Shown in pieces: positions 35,970 through 43,119 of a DNA stretch of 64,000 nucleotides. This DNA is from an uncultured Muribaculaceae bacterium. GTDB lineage: Bacteria; Bacteroidota; Bacteroidia; Bacteroidales; Muribaculaceae. Position numbers and translations under genes: made by a program. The stretch spans positions 18,111 to 82,110 of the forward strand of contig CAJUKD010000011.1 in the NCBI GenBank assembly GCA_910587235.1, in the 5' to 3' direction. A model generated the notes under the pieces. The model made no database searches and had not been told where the DNA came from. It saw only the letters and a list, made by a program, of their open reading frames with translations. The stretch's first letter is position 1. Every line of letters begins with the position of its first letter.

Positions 35970-36880
35970 CTCGGAGTATCTGTTTCGGGAGTGTTGTTGT
36001 CGTTGTTATTGTTGTTGTCGGTGCGTGCGGTTATGTGGAAACAAGCCTGGCGGCGTTCGTGCTTCACAAAGCAACGGCCTTCGTCGCGCAGACCGTCCAC
36101 TATTTCGGCTAACAGGTTTTTTAGATCCTCGAAGCTGCGGCGGGTGGCGGTAGAATCGTCACAGATGAATTTGCTGTAGCTGATGTCGAATGTCGCGCCA
36201 TATTGGTGTGCCGACGTGGCTGTCGCGTTGCGGTTCACTCGTCGCAGACGCCCGACTGTATGCCCCGTACGCAACAGGCTTGTAACCTTTATGCGGTAGG
36301 CTCCGCCTCCGCGTGCGGCCAGCGAATCGTTGAAGCGGCGTCCTATTTCGTGGAGCAGTATGGCGCCGCTACGTGTGAGGTAAGGGTATGAATGGCTGAG
36401 GCGGTCGACATAAAAATCCTTGCATGAACGCACTGCCACAAGTCCGCGTCCGTGCTGCCAGGCAGTGCGTGTGTCGGATATAGGAAGAATGCCTGACAGG
36501 ACGGCTGCGGAAAGATGCACGTGGTTGCTGTCGTTAAAAGTGCGCCCTAACGAAGCCTTGAAACGGCTTTGCAGCGGTATACATCCGGAGTCAGGAGCAA
36601 CGGCCGGTTTGGGCGTCGTGGTTGTATCGGTCGTGGCCAGAAGCACGCACAGGCTGTCGAGGCGAGGCGAAACAACCGATTCCGACGCGGGACTGTCGGA
36701 TGTGGAATGTCGGCATGTCGGTAGCGTAAGCGACAGAATCAGTGCGGTGAACAGCACTACGGCGAGCGATACGCGAAACCAGCTGATGCGCCGGCGCCGG
36801 ATGCGCTTGCGCCTGCGGGCGGGCTTCCTCCGACGGGGTCGAGCGGTTTTTTTCTTATCTGAAATCTGTGTTTGTGACAT
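35966..36880 (-). CDS. DUF5715 protein with peptidase-M15-like metal motif
   Basis: From the start at 36880 (304 residues) the protein has a very basic cytosolic N-terminus (Arg/Lys clusters), one membrane helix (about residues 36-55) and a periplasmic domain. The motif S-A-H-Q-Y-G-A-T-F-D (His225, Asp232) and a later C-F-H (His282) reproduce the H...D...H zinc site of D,D-carboxypeptidase/M15 enzymes, preceded by SLLRT...LRRVNRNAT. It may therefore cut peptidoglycan peptides. The C-terminus is an Asn-rich tail encoded by a run of GTT/GTC-type repeats. It heads a five-gene operon (AsmA, HAD, aroB, kinase). An alternative start at 36934 or 36913 is possible. Confidence 0.75.
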   Translation of the reverse strand: MSQTQISDKKKTARPRRRKPARRRKRIRRRRISWFRVSLAVVLFTALILSLTLPTCRHSTSDSPASESVVSPRLDSLCVLLATTDTTTTPKPAVAPDSGCIPLQSRFKASLGRTFNDSNHVHLSAAVLSGILPISDTRTAWQHGRGLVAVRSCKDFYVDRLSHSYPYLTRSGAILLHEIGRRFNDSLAARGGGAYRIKVTSLLRTGHTVGRLRRVNRNATATSAHQYGATFDISYSKFICDDSTATRRSFEDLKNLLAEIVDGLRDEGRCFVKHERRQACFHITARTDNNNNNDNNTPETDTPR

Positions 36881-36972
36881 AAAACGTGTAAAATTAATCA
36901 TTTTTTTCGACATTGCCCTGAGTGTAAAAACCAAAAAGAAGCCCGCAGCGTTATTATTTCATAACAAACCAA

Positions 36973-37176
36973 ATGTCAAACGCTATGTCAGACGCATCCA
37001 CACGAAAAAAGAACAGGCTGAGCCTGTGGCTCGCCATAGGGGCCATTTTCCTTATTATACTTTTGATTATATGGCTCACTGTTGCCGACCTTACCGGTAA
37101 TACGGATGTGGCGGCATTACTGCATCCTTTTATAGTCAATAATCCGGTGGCTGAGCTGGCTGCCACAACATTGTGA
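36973..37176 (+). CDS. Small single-helix membrane protein
   Basis: A 67-residue protein with a charged N-terminus (about residues 1-18), one long hydrophobic helix (about 20-42, LWLAIGAIFLIILLIIWLTV) and a short outside tail. No family recognised. The final codon overlaps a GTG start of the following gene (GTGA at 37173-37176), suggesting the two membrane proteins are translated together. It is divergent from the DUF5715 gene. Confidence 0.6.
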   Translation: MSNAMSDASTRKKNRLSLWLAIGAIFLIILLIIWLTVADLTGNTDVAALLHPFIVNNPVAELAATTL

Positions 37177-37487
37177 AGCTCATGGGTTCTTTGCTTGAAA
37201 TAAGTGCCGTTGCTGCGGGCATATGTTCGTGGGTGGCATGGATAGCCATAGGTCTTGTCGCAGGATTTCTTGCCGACCGTGTTTTTGGTGGCCGTCGACT
37301 TCTTCTACTTGATATTACAGTAGGCCTGGGAGGTGCTATAGCCGGAGGATGGGGCACCGCCTGCGCTTTGGGAGAACGAACTTCTCAGGCATTCCTCCTT
37401 ACTATTCTTGTCGCTGTTTTCGGCGCTGCGGTGATGGTATGGCTTGCAGGTAGTATTTATGCCCGTTTCGGAGGCCGAGGCGACTGA
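37173..37487 (+). CDS. GlsB/YeaQ/YmgE-like small membrane protein
   Basis: A 104-residue (or 101 from the ATG at 37182) hydrophobic protein with three predicted helices. The glycine-rich segments 'WIAIGLVAGFLADRVFGG' and 'DITVGLGGAIAGGWG' are the hallmark of the GlsB/YeaQ/YmgE (transglycosylase-associated) family, whose members are often stress-induced. The real function of this family is unsettled. It is coupled to the upstream single-helix protein and followed by a bidirectional terminator. Confidence 0.8.
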   Translation: MKLMGSLLEISAVAAGICSWVAWIAIGLVAGFLADRVFGGRRLLLLDITVGLGGAIAGGWGTACALGERTSQAFLLTILVAVFGAAVMVWLAGSIYARFGGRGD

Positions 37488-37513
37488 GGCGTTACGGACT
37501 ATAGGTATATGCA

Positions 37514-37549
37514 AAAAAACTGTGCGCGATTTTTTGCGCACAGTTTTTT
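37514..37549. terminator. Bidirectional terminator between convergent genes
   Basis: Arms 37514-37527 and 37536-37549 form a 14-bp stem with A/T runs on both sides. It serves the plus-strand GlsB-like gene and the minus-strand lipoprotein gene ending at 37572. Confidence 0.9.
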
Positions 37550-37571
37550 GTCTGTTTGAAAGAGCGGATGC

Positions 37572-38435
37572 TCAGTCTATCGATTCCACAGTCCAGCCTT
37601 TGTCGACATAGCGGCGGAATGTAGCTTTTCCTTCACGTAGCTGTTGGTTGCCGGGAGCGCCGAGTACGTATCCGAAAGCGGTTTTATCGACGAATTTCGC
37701 AATAAATCTGCATGAACCTTTGCCATCTTTCGCGAACTCTTCAGGGCAGAATACGTCCATGACCTTTTCAAGTGTGAAGCGGCCGGAAAGCATGTTGTTG
37801 TCGGTCTTGTGGACGCGTGCGAGAAGGGTGTTGTAGTTGGCGTTGACATCATGCTCAGGCTGTACTTCTTCAACTTCTGTCGTTGTTTCTACGCATTCGG
37901 CAATTTCTATGTTTTTTCCGATTGAGTCGGTGTCAGTTGCCTCGCTTCGGTCTTCCGGAAGCTGCGGTCTGACATAAATTGTGTTCATATATTCTGGGAT
38001 GTCTTCCGAATATTCGTCCATTTCGCGTTTGAGTCTGGCGGTGTCCTCGCGGTAAAGCGCAGGGCTTTCGACCACTAATTTTTGTCCGGCTTCGGTTAGA
38101 TCGACCTGCGCGAAGTCATGTTCGCGTTCGTATGTGTACTCGGTGCGTCCGCTGTACCAGCTGTATGTGTATTCTGTTACTGTTTCTGTGGCGCTTTCGA
38201 CACTGAATGTGATCATTCCGGCAGCTTGCAGGCGTGCGAGTTTGTCGAGATCGTCGCTGTCCACTTCGTAGAACCCTGTGCTGAACGGGACCGTGCAATG
38301 ATTCTTTGCAAAAACGGCTTCTTTTTTAAGCGCTTTTTTTGCGGCGCCGCTGTTGAGGATGTCGCTGTCGCCACACGAACTCATGCTTGCCGTCATTGTT
38401 ACGGCAAGAAGCGCCAAGGTCATAAAATTTTTCAT
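37572..38435 (-). CDS. Lipoprotein of unknown function
   Basis: A 287-residue lipoprotein with the signal ending Met-Ser-Ser-Cys-Gly (residues 17-21). The mature part begins with a short helical region, then 'K-L-A-R-L-Q-A-A-G-M-I-T-F-S-V-E-S-A-T-E' (a winged-helix-like or beta segment), a Tyr/Glu-rich stretch and an acidic linker (about 155-195). The C-terminal beta domain ends in 'T-F-R-R-Y-V-D-K-G-W-T-V-E-S'. No catalytic motif seen. Single gene with a terminator behind it. Family not recognised. Confidence 0.75.
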   Translation of the reverse strand: MKNFMTLALLAVTMTASMSSCGDSDILNSGAAKKALKKEAVFAKNHCTVPFSTGFYEVDSDDLDKLARLQAAGMITFSVESATETVTEYTYSWYSGRTEYTYEREHDFAQVDLTEAGQKLVVESPALYREDTARLKREMDEYSEDIPEYMNTIYVRPQLPEDRSEATDTDSIGKNIEIAECVETTTEVEEVQPEHDVNANYNTLLARVHKTDNNMLSGRFTLEKVMDVFCPEEFAKDGKGSCRFIAKFVDKTAFGYVLGAPGNQQLREGKATFRRYVDKGWTVESID

Positions 38436-38516
38436 AGTGATTTGTTTTTAGGGTGGGGTTGGAAATATTGTGAATTGAAGCTAAGGTAGATAAAAGTTTT
38501 GATAAAACAGCGTTTA

Positions 38517-40019
38517 TCAGGCTTGTTTTTCTGCGCTTTTTACTTTCGGCAGGGTAAATGTGAATACAAGGCCACCGGTCTGTCGGTTGGCCACGCTTAT
38601 TTTTCCGCCGTGGGCGATTATGGTGTTGTGGAGTATGGGCAGGCCAAGACCGGTTCCTCCGGCCTTGCGTGAGCGTCCTGAATCGACTCTGTAGAATCGT
38701 TCAAAAAGATGCGGAATGTGTTCCTCGCCCACTCCGACACCGTCGTCGCGGAATTCGAACGTATAGAATTTCTCGTCTTCGCCTGTAAGGCAAAGTTCGC
38801 ATATAGTGCCCTTTGAGTATGAAACAGCGTTTTTCGCAAGGTTGATGATAGCTCCTGTCAGCAGATTGTAATTGCCCATTACTTCGATGCCTAAAGGTAT
38901 GTCGAAATCAAAAGACATGGAACCGAGCGAGCCGGAGGCTTCGAAATCGTTCGCCAGAGTGTAGACGAGGTCATGGAAATTTATAGGCTCTGTATTGATC
39001 AGGTCGCCGCCTTCCTCCAGTCGGGTGATTGCCGAAACATCGGCTATAAGGTTGACAAGGCGGTTGACATGCTCGAGTGCTTTGGCGATGAATCTTTTGC
39101 GCGATTCTTCGTTCATGTCGGGATTTTCAACAATGGTGTCGAGATACCCTTTGATTACGCCTATGGGCGTGCGTAGTTCGTGGTTTATGTTGTTGGTAAG
39201 CAGTCGCTTTGACCTTGCTTTTTCCTCGATTGCGTGCAGTGCTACCTCGTGCTCTTTTTTCATCCGGGTGATGGCTTTTGTGCGCTGGTTGTAGATATTC
39301 ACTATCTCTCTGGAAATATCTCCAAGCTCGTCGTGCGGATAATTTGTTGATGGCACGAAATCGGATTCGTTCGAAGCACGTTCGGCAAAGCGTTTGAGCA
39401 TGGATATGTTCTTTCCGAAATATCGTGTCGAATAATAGGCGAGGATGGTCATGGCCAATCCGAGAAACACCATTATATAGACGATGCTTTTGTCGGGAGT
39501 GGATGCTGCGATGATGTCGCGGTCGAAGGGGAGCAGGGTCAGGACTTTCATCCTGCCGTCGGAGCTGTCTGTGGTCTGGAAGTAAAAGTAATCCATCGGA
39601 TTGAGCTGTTCCGACAGGCCTATATCCGTGTCGTGGCTTACGGCTTCCGGTAAATCCGATTTATGCCCGATGCCGTCGGAAATCGGCGGCGTTTCGGTGT
39701 TGTCTATAAGTATCGGCTCGCCGCAGCTGCGGATCAGTTTGCCGTCCTTGTAGACGGATACACGCACAAGGTCGTATTCGCGTTTGTCGCGGTAATATTG
39801 CCACACGAAATCGATGAATGCGCCCGGGTCATAGTTGTTGTCGTAGGCCATGACTATGCGCTGGTTGATAAGATCCAGCTGCGTGTGGAGCATGTCGATA
39901 CGGTCGCGTCGCGCCGAGCTGTAGTGCCAGAACGACATGCCTATGATCACGGCCCATAGGGCTATGACTAAAGGGACAAAAAGTTGCCACTGATAACTAA
40001 TTCGTTTCCTTGAACCCAT
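38517..40019 (-). CDS. Sensor histidine kinase paired with the upstream OmpR-type regulator
   Basis: A 500-residue kinase: helix 1 (about 12-32), an extracytoplasmic domain (about 33-178), helix 2 (about 179-198) and a HAMP-like linker with coiled coil (about 200-275). The H-box is NNINHELRTPIGVIKGYL (His near 281), followed by an ATPase domain with N-box (AIINLAKNAVSYS), G1 (DDGVGVG), F-box (LFERFYRVD) and G2 (GGTGLGLPI). It overlaps the response-regulator gene by 23 nt, so the two are a cognate pair. The signal is unknown; the Pho-box-like operator upstream hints at phosphate or envelope sensing (inference). Confidence 0.93.
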   Translation of the reverse strand: MGSRKRISYQWQLFVPLVIALWAVIIGMSFWHYSSARRDRIDMLHTQLDLINQRIVMAYDNNYDPGAFIDFVWQYYRDKREYDLVRVSVYKDGKLIRSCGEPILIDNTETPPISDGIGHKSDLPEAVSHDTDIGLSEQLNPMDYFYFQTTDSSDGRMKVLTLLPFDRDIIAASTPDKSIVYIMVFLGLAMTILAYYSTRYFGKNISMLKRFAERASNESDFVPSTNYPHDELGDISREIVNIYNQRTKAITRMKKEHEVALHAIEEKARSKRLLTNNINHELRTPIGVIKGYLDTIVENPDMNEESRKRFIAKALEHVNRLVNLIADVSAITRLEEGGDLINTEPINFHDLVYTLANDFEASGSLGSMSFDFDIPLGIEVMGNYNLLTGAIINLAKNAVSYSKGTICELCLTGEDEKFYTFEFRDDGVGVGEEHIPHLFERFYRVDSGRSRKAGGTGLGLPILHNTIIAHGGKISVANRQTGGLVFTFTLPKVKSAEKQA

Positions 40020-40710
40020 AGCCGAATCCCTGTCGGGTCACAAGATTATTGCTGTATTGGCCTATTTTCTTGCGCAGACGAGTGATGTTTGTGTCGATTG
40101 TGCGGTTTGTGACCACCACATTGTCGCCCCATACCTGGTTTATGATTTCCTCGCGGGAATAAATTCGGTTGCGGTGTATCAGGAAGAAGAGCAGGATGTC
40201 GTACTCAGTGCGTGTCAGAGGCAGTTCTTCGCCGTCGAGATAGACGGTTTTGTCGTTGCGGTCGATGCGGAGTGTGCGGAATATGACGTCGGACTCATAA
40301 TCGGCACGTTCGTTGACGGCCGGCATGCGGTGGGTGGCCTGACCGCTGCGGCGCAGGATAGCTCGTACACGCGCCAGAACCTCGTCTATGACGAACGGTT
40401 TGGTGACATAGTCATCGGCGCCGATATTCAGCCCTTTCACGACCGAATCCTCGTTGGACAGGGCTGAACAGAACAGGATGGGGGTGAATTCCGTTTCGGT
40501 TACGTTTCGTACCCGTTTGGCGAAATCATAGCCGCTGAGCTGGTCCATCATTATATCGACCATAAAAAGAGAATAGCCCGAAAGATCCATGTCCAGGGCT
40601 TCTTCTGCACTGTAGGCGCAATCCACTTCGTAACCTTCTTTTTCAAGATTGAATTTCAGGATTTCGCATACTGCTTCTTCGTCGTCTATTACAAGGATTC
40701 TTACGCTCAT
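39997..40710 (-). CDS. OmpR/PhoB-family response regulator
   Basis: A 237-residue DNA-binding regulator. The receiver domain (1-120) has the acidic pocket (IDDEE), the phospho-acceptor Asp in FMVDIMMD (near residue 52), and the switch Lys in DDYVTKPF. The C-terminal winged helix (about 140-235) has LTRTEYDILLFF, the recognition region NRTIDTNITRLRKKIG and a wing RQGFGYGF. The N-terminal 'ILVIDDEEAVCEILKFNLEKEGYEV' is especially close to PhoB-like regulators of Bacteroidota. First gene of the pair. It is probably autoregulated through the direct repeats at 40824-40844. Confidence 0.94.
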   Translation of the reverse strand: MSVRILVIDDEEAVCEILKFNLEKEGYEVDCAYSAEEALDMDLSGYSLFMVDIMMDQLSGYDFAKRVRNVTETEFTPILFCSALSNEDSVVKGLNIGADDYVTKPFVIDEVLARVRAILRRSGQATHRMPAVNERADYESDVIFRTLRIDRNDKTVYLDGEELPLTRTEYDILLFFLIHRNRIYSREEIINQVWGDNVVVTNRTIDTNITRLRKKIGQYSNNLVTRQGFGYGFKETN

Positions 40711-40797
40711 GTCTTAAATCGCTAATATGATGATTGGCTTATCTATGGAATGAAAACAGGGATCTCGCCGCAACGACGAAACCACCTTTTTGATGCG

Positions 40798-40844
40798 CTA
40801 AGGTACGCAATTTATCACTGCTGTAGTGTTAAAATAGTGTTAAA
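40798..40844 (-). promoter_or_regulatory. Pho-box-like operator overlapping the promoter of the two-component operon
   Basis: Two identical copies of TAGTGTTAAA (40824-40833 and 40835-40844) repeat with an 11-nt period, the layout bound head-to-tail by OmpR/PhoB dimers (7-bp half sites with 4-bp AT spacers). On the minus strand a -7-like TACCTTAG lies at 40798-40805, about 19 nt from the repeats, so the repeats replace the -33 box. This is the arrangement of an activator-dependent promoter. The regulator gene starts at 40710. Confidence 0.6.
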
Positions 40845-40947
40845 GCGTATGATTCTTCGAACTACGTGTGCTTCTGCGTGTTTTTTATTACAAAGAACAT
40901 CATTTGCACTGTGTTTTTTCATGGTATTAGATTTAAGGTTAAGAGTT

Positions 40948-40977
40948 AACCGCTTGTCGCGATGACAAGCGGTTTTT
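40948..40977 (+). terminator. Intrinsic-terminator-like hairpin of an unknown plus-strand transcript
   Basis: A perfect 11-bp stem (40948-40958 with 40964-40974, 5-nt loop) followed by five T. No annotated plus-strand gene precedes it. A promoter-like TTTG (40903-40906), 21-nt spacer, TAGATTTA (40928-40935) lies just before. Confidence 0.65.
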
Positions 40978-41032
40978 CGTTTGTCCCGGCGGGTCCGGAT
41001 GTCTTGCTCCGCGGCTGATTGGATACACTTAT

Positions 41033-41063
41033 TTGCGAGATTCGTGAAAAGTGTGTAACTTTG
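41033..41063 (+). promoter_or_regulatory. tRNA-Leu(UAA) promoter
   Basis: TTTG (41033-41036), a 19-nt spacer and TAACTTTG (41056-41063): an exact consensus, 18 nt before the tRNA. Confidence 0.8.
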
Positions 41064-41081
41064 CCGCATAACAGTGCTTCC

Positions 41082-41165
41082 GCCCGAATGGTGGAATGGT
41101 AGACACGAGGGACTTAAAATCCCTTGGCCATTGCGGCCGTGTGGGTTCGAGCCCCACTTCGGGTA
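41082..41165 (+). tRNA. tRNA-Leu (anticodon UAA)
   Basis: An 84-nt class II tRNA. The acceptor arms GCCCGAA and TTCGGGT pair (last pair G-U). The anticodon stem AGGGA/TCCCT encloses CTTAAAA with anticodon TAA. There is a long variable arm (TTGGCCATTGCGGCC region) and a T-loop GGTTCGAGCC. Discriminator A; CCA is not encoded. A terminator follows at 41178. Confidence 0.95.
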
Positions 41166-41177
41166 CGGATAATATCA

Positions 41178-41217
41178 CCGCAGCCTCCGGATTTCTCCGG
41201 GAGGCTGCGGTTTTTTT
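41178..41217 (+). terminator. tRNA-Leu(UAA) terminator
   Basis: An 11-bp GC-rich stem (41178-41188 with 41200-41210) followed by seven T. Confidence 0.92.
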
Positions 41218-41269
41218 GTCTATATGATGCACATCATTATTGTTAATTTGTCGAAAATCGGCATACACC

Positions 41270-41301
41270 TTGTGTATTTTTAGAATAAATAAGTATATTT
41301 G
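41270..41301 (+). promoter_or_regulatory. Promoter of the TPR lipoprotein gene
   Basis: TTG (41270-41272), 21 nt, TATATTTG (41294-41301). A start near 41307 leaves a leader of about 65 nt and rules out start codons upstream of 41372. Confidence 0.7.
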
Positions 41302-41371
41302 CATAAATATTGAACAGCATTGGGCGTCGTGCCCTGGCAGAAAACATCTCAACCAAAACAACATCATCATT

Positions 41372-43057
41372 ATGTATCGCAAACTTAGCTATGTCCTGGC
41401 TTTTGGAGTTGCCCTGTCGCTCACCTCATGCGGCAAGAAACTCGGCCAGCTCAACGCCGATTATTTCACCGTCAATCCGAACCCGCTCGAAGTGGTTGGA
41501 GAGAAAGTTCCGGCAACCGTAAGCGCTAAAATCCCCGCAAAGTATTTTGTGAAAAATGCCGAAGTGACCGTAACACCATATCTGGTTTACAACGGACAGG
41601 AAGTGGCATCCCAGCCTTATAGTTTTCAGGGTGAGAAAGTGCGCGGCAACAATCCCGTGATATCATATGAATACGGCGGTACCGCTACCGTGCCCGTCCG
41701 TTTCGATTATGTTCCCGAAATGGCAAAGAGCGAACTGCAGCTTGCGTTCGACGTCCGTCAGGGAAGCAAGCAGTATGTGCTGCCGCGTGTTAAGGTTGCC
41801 GACGGCGTGATTGCCACCGCCGCCCTTGCCGATGCCGCTACAATCACACCGGCCATCGCTCCCGATGCTTTCCAGCGTGTCATCAATGAAAAATATGCCG
41901 CTGATATCATGTTCCTGATCAATCAGGCGAATATACGTGCCAACCAGCTCAATACAGACGCAATGCAGGAACTCCAGCGTCAGATCCGCGAAGCCGATGC
42001 CGACAAATCGCGCGAAATCCGCGACGTCAACATTTCATCCTATGCTTCTCCCGACGGTACGATGGAATTCAACACACGTCTGGCCGAAAATCGCGAGAAG
42101 AACACTAAAGGCTACATGACCGACCAGCTCCGCAAAGACAAAATCACCGAATTCGGCGAACTCACAGCGCAGTTCACCGCCGAAGACTGGGAAGGCTTCC
42201 AGCAGCTCGTGGCAAAGAGCAACATCCAGGACAAGGATCTTATCCTGAGCGTACTGTCGATGTACAAGGATCCCGAAGTGCGCGAGCGCGAAATCCGCAA
42301 CATGTCATCTGTCTTCGAAGTGCTTGCCGACGAAATCCTTCCTCAGCTCCGCTACTCCCGCATCACGGCATCCATCGACGTGATCGGCAAGAGCGACGAG
42401 GAAATCAAAGCCCTCTATGCTTCCAACCCCTCTGAACTCAGCGTCGAGGAAATCCTCTATTGCGCCACACTCACCGACGACAAGAACAAGAAACTCGACA
42501 TCTACAACACTGCAGCCCGCCTCTATCCCCGCGACTACCGTACTTACAACAACCTCGGTATGATGCAGTACGAACTCGGCGACTACAAGGCTGCCGCCGC
42601 TTCATTCGACAAAGCCGCTTCAATGGGTGGCAGCGCCGAAGCGAAAATGAACCTCGGCTTGATCGAACTCGTGAATAAGGACTACAACAAGGCCAACCAG
42701 TACTTCGGCTCCGCAGCAGGCGTTGAAGGCCTCGGCGACGCAATGGGCGTATACTACCTCAAGAAAGGCGATGCAAACGCTGCCGTACGTGCTTTTGGCG
42801 ACAGCAAGTCGAATAATGCCGCTCTCGCCCAGATTCTTACAAAGGATTACAGCAAAGCCAAGACAACTCTTGCCGGAATCGAGAATCCCGATGCCACCAC
42901 TTACTACCTGATGGCCGTTCTGGGTGCCCGTACCAACAACGAATCGATGCTCAACACCAATCTCCGTCAGGCTGTGCGCCTCGACAGCTCCATGGCACAG
43001 AAAGCCGTGAACGACCTCGAATTCGCAAACTACAACCTCTCTAAGGCTCTTAACTGA
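41372..43057 (+). CDS. OmpA-like / TPR envelope lipoprotein
   Basis: Starting at 41372 (561 residues) the protein has a lipoprotein signal ending Leu-Thr-Ser-Cys-Gly-Lys; the frame upstream to 41240 precedes the promoter. Residues about 30-160 form beta strands. Residues about 195-260 contain a helix followed by 'VNISSYASPDGTMEFNTRLAENREKN', resembling the peptidoglycan-binding OmpA C-terminal pattern (S-x-A-S-P-D/E-G...L-x-x-x-R). From about 365 come tetratricopeptide-type helices (YPRDYRTYNNLGMMQYELGDYKAAAASFDKA) to the end. It is likely an abundant periplasmic or outer-membrane lipoprotein linking envelope and peptidoglycan. Single gene with a terminator at 43084. Confidence 0.85.
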   Translation: MYRKLSYVLAFGVALSLTSCGKKLGQLNADYFTVNPNPLEVVGEKVPATVSAKIPAKYFVKNAEVTVTPYLVYNGQEVASQPYSFQGEKVRGNNPVISYEYGGTATVPVRFDYVPEMAKSELQLAFDVRQGSKQYVLPRVKVADGVIATAALADAATITPAIAPDAFQRVINEKYAADIMFLINQANIRANQLNTDAMQELQRQIREADADKSREIRDVNISSYASPDGTMEFNTRLAENREKNTKGYMTDQLRKDKITEFGELTAQFTAEDWEGFQQLVAKSNIQDKDLILSVLSMYKDPEVREREIRNMSSVFEVLADEILPQLRYSRITASIDVIGKSDEEIKALYASNPSELSVEEILYCATLTDDKNKKLDIYNTAARLYPRDYRTYNNLGMMQYELGDYKAAAASFDKAASMGGSAEAKMNLGLIELVNKDYNKANQYFGSAAGVEGLGDAMGVYYLKKGDANAAVRAFGDSKSNNAALAQILTKDYSKAKTTLAGIENPDATTYYLMAVLGARTNNESMLNTNLRQAVRLDSSMAQKAVNDLEFANYNLSKALN

Positions 43058-43083
43058 TAAGAGTCATCAAGAACAAGCCATAA

Positions 43084-43115
43084 AACGGCGGCGTGCCATT
43101 CGGCGCGCCGCCGTT
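43084..43115. terminator. Bidirectional terminator between convergent genes
   Basis: A 10-bp GC-rich stem (43084-43093 with 43106-43115) with short T/A runs on each side, between the TPR lipoprotein stop and the CLC gene stop. Confidence 0.8.
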
Positions 43116-43119
43116 CTGT

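Larger units (their letters stand above)
40711..41081. other. Intergenic region with operator, hairpin and tRNA promoter
   Basis: These 371 nt hold the operator at 40824-40844, a promoter-like pair plus hairpin at 40903-40977 and the tRNA-Leu promoter at 41033-41063. No protein gene is convincing. Confidence 0.6.

Noticed and set aside
42112..42743. Small antisense frames in the TPR lipoprotein gene
   Set aside because: Short, overlapping shadows without promoter or start context.
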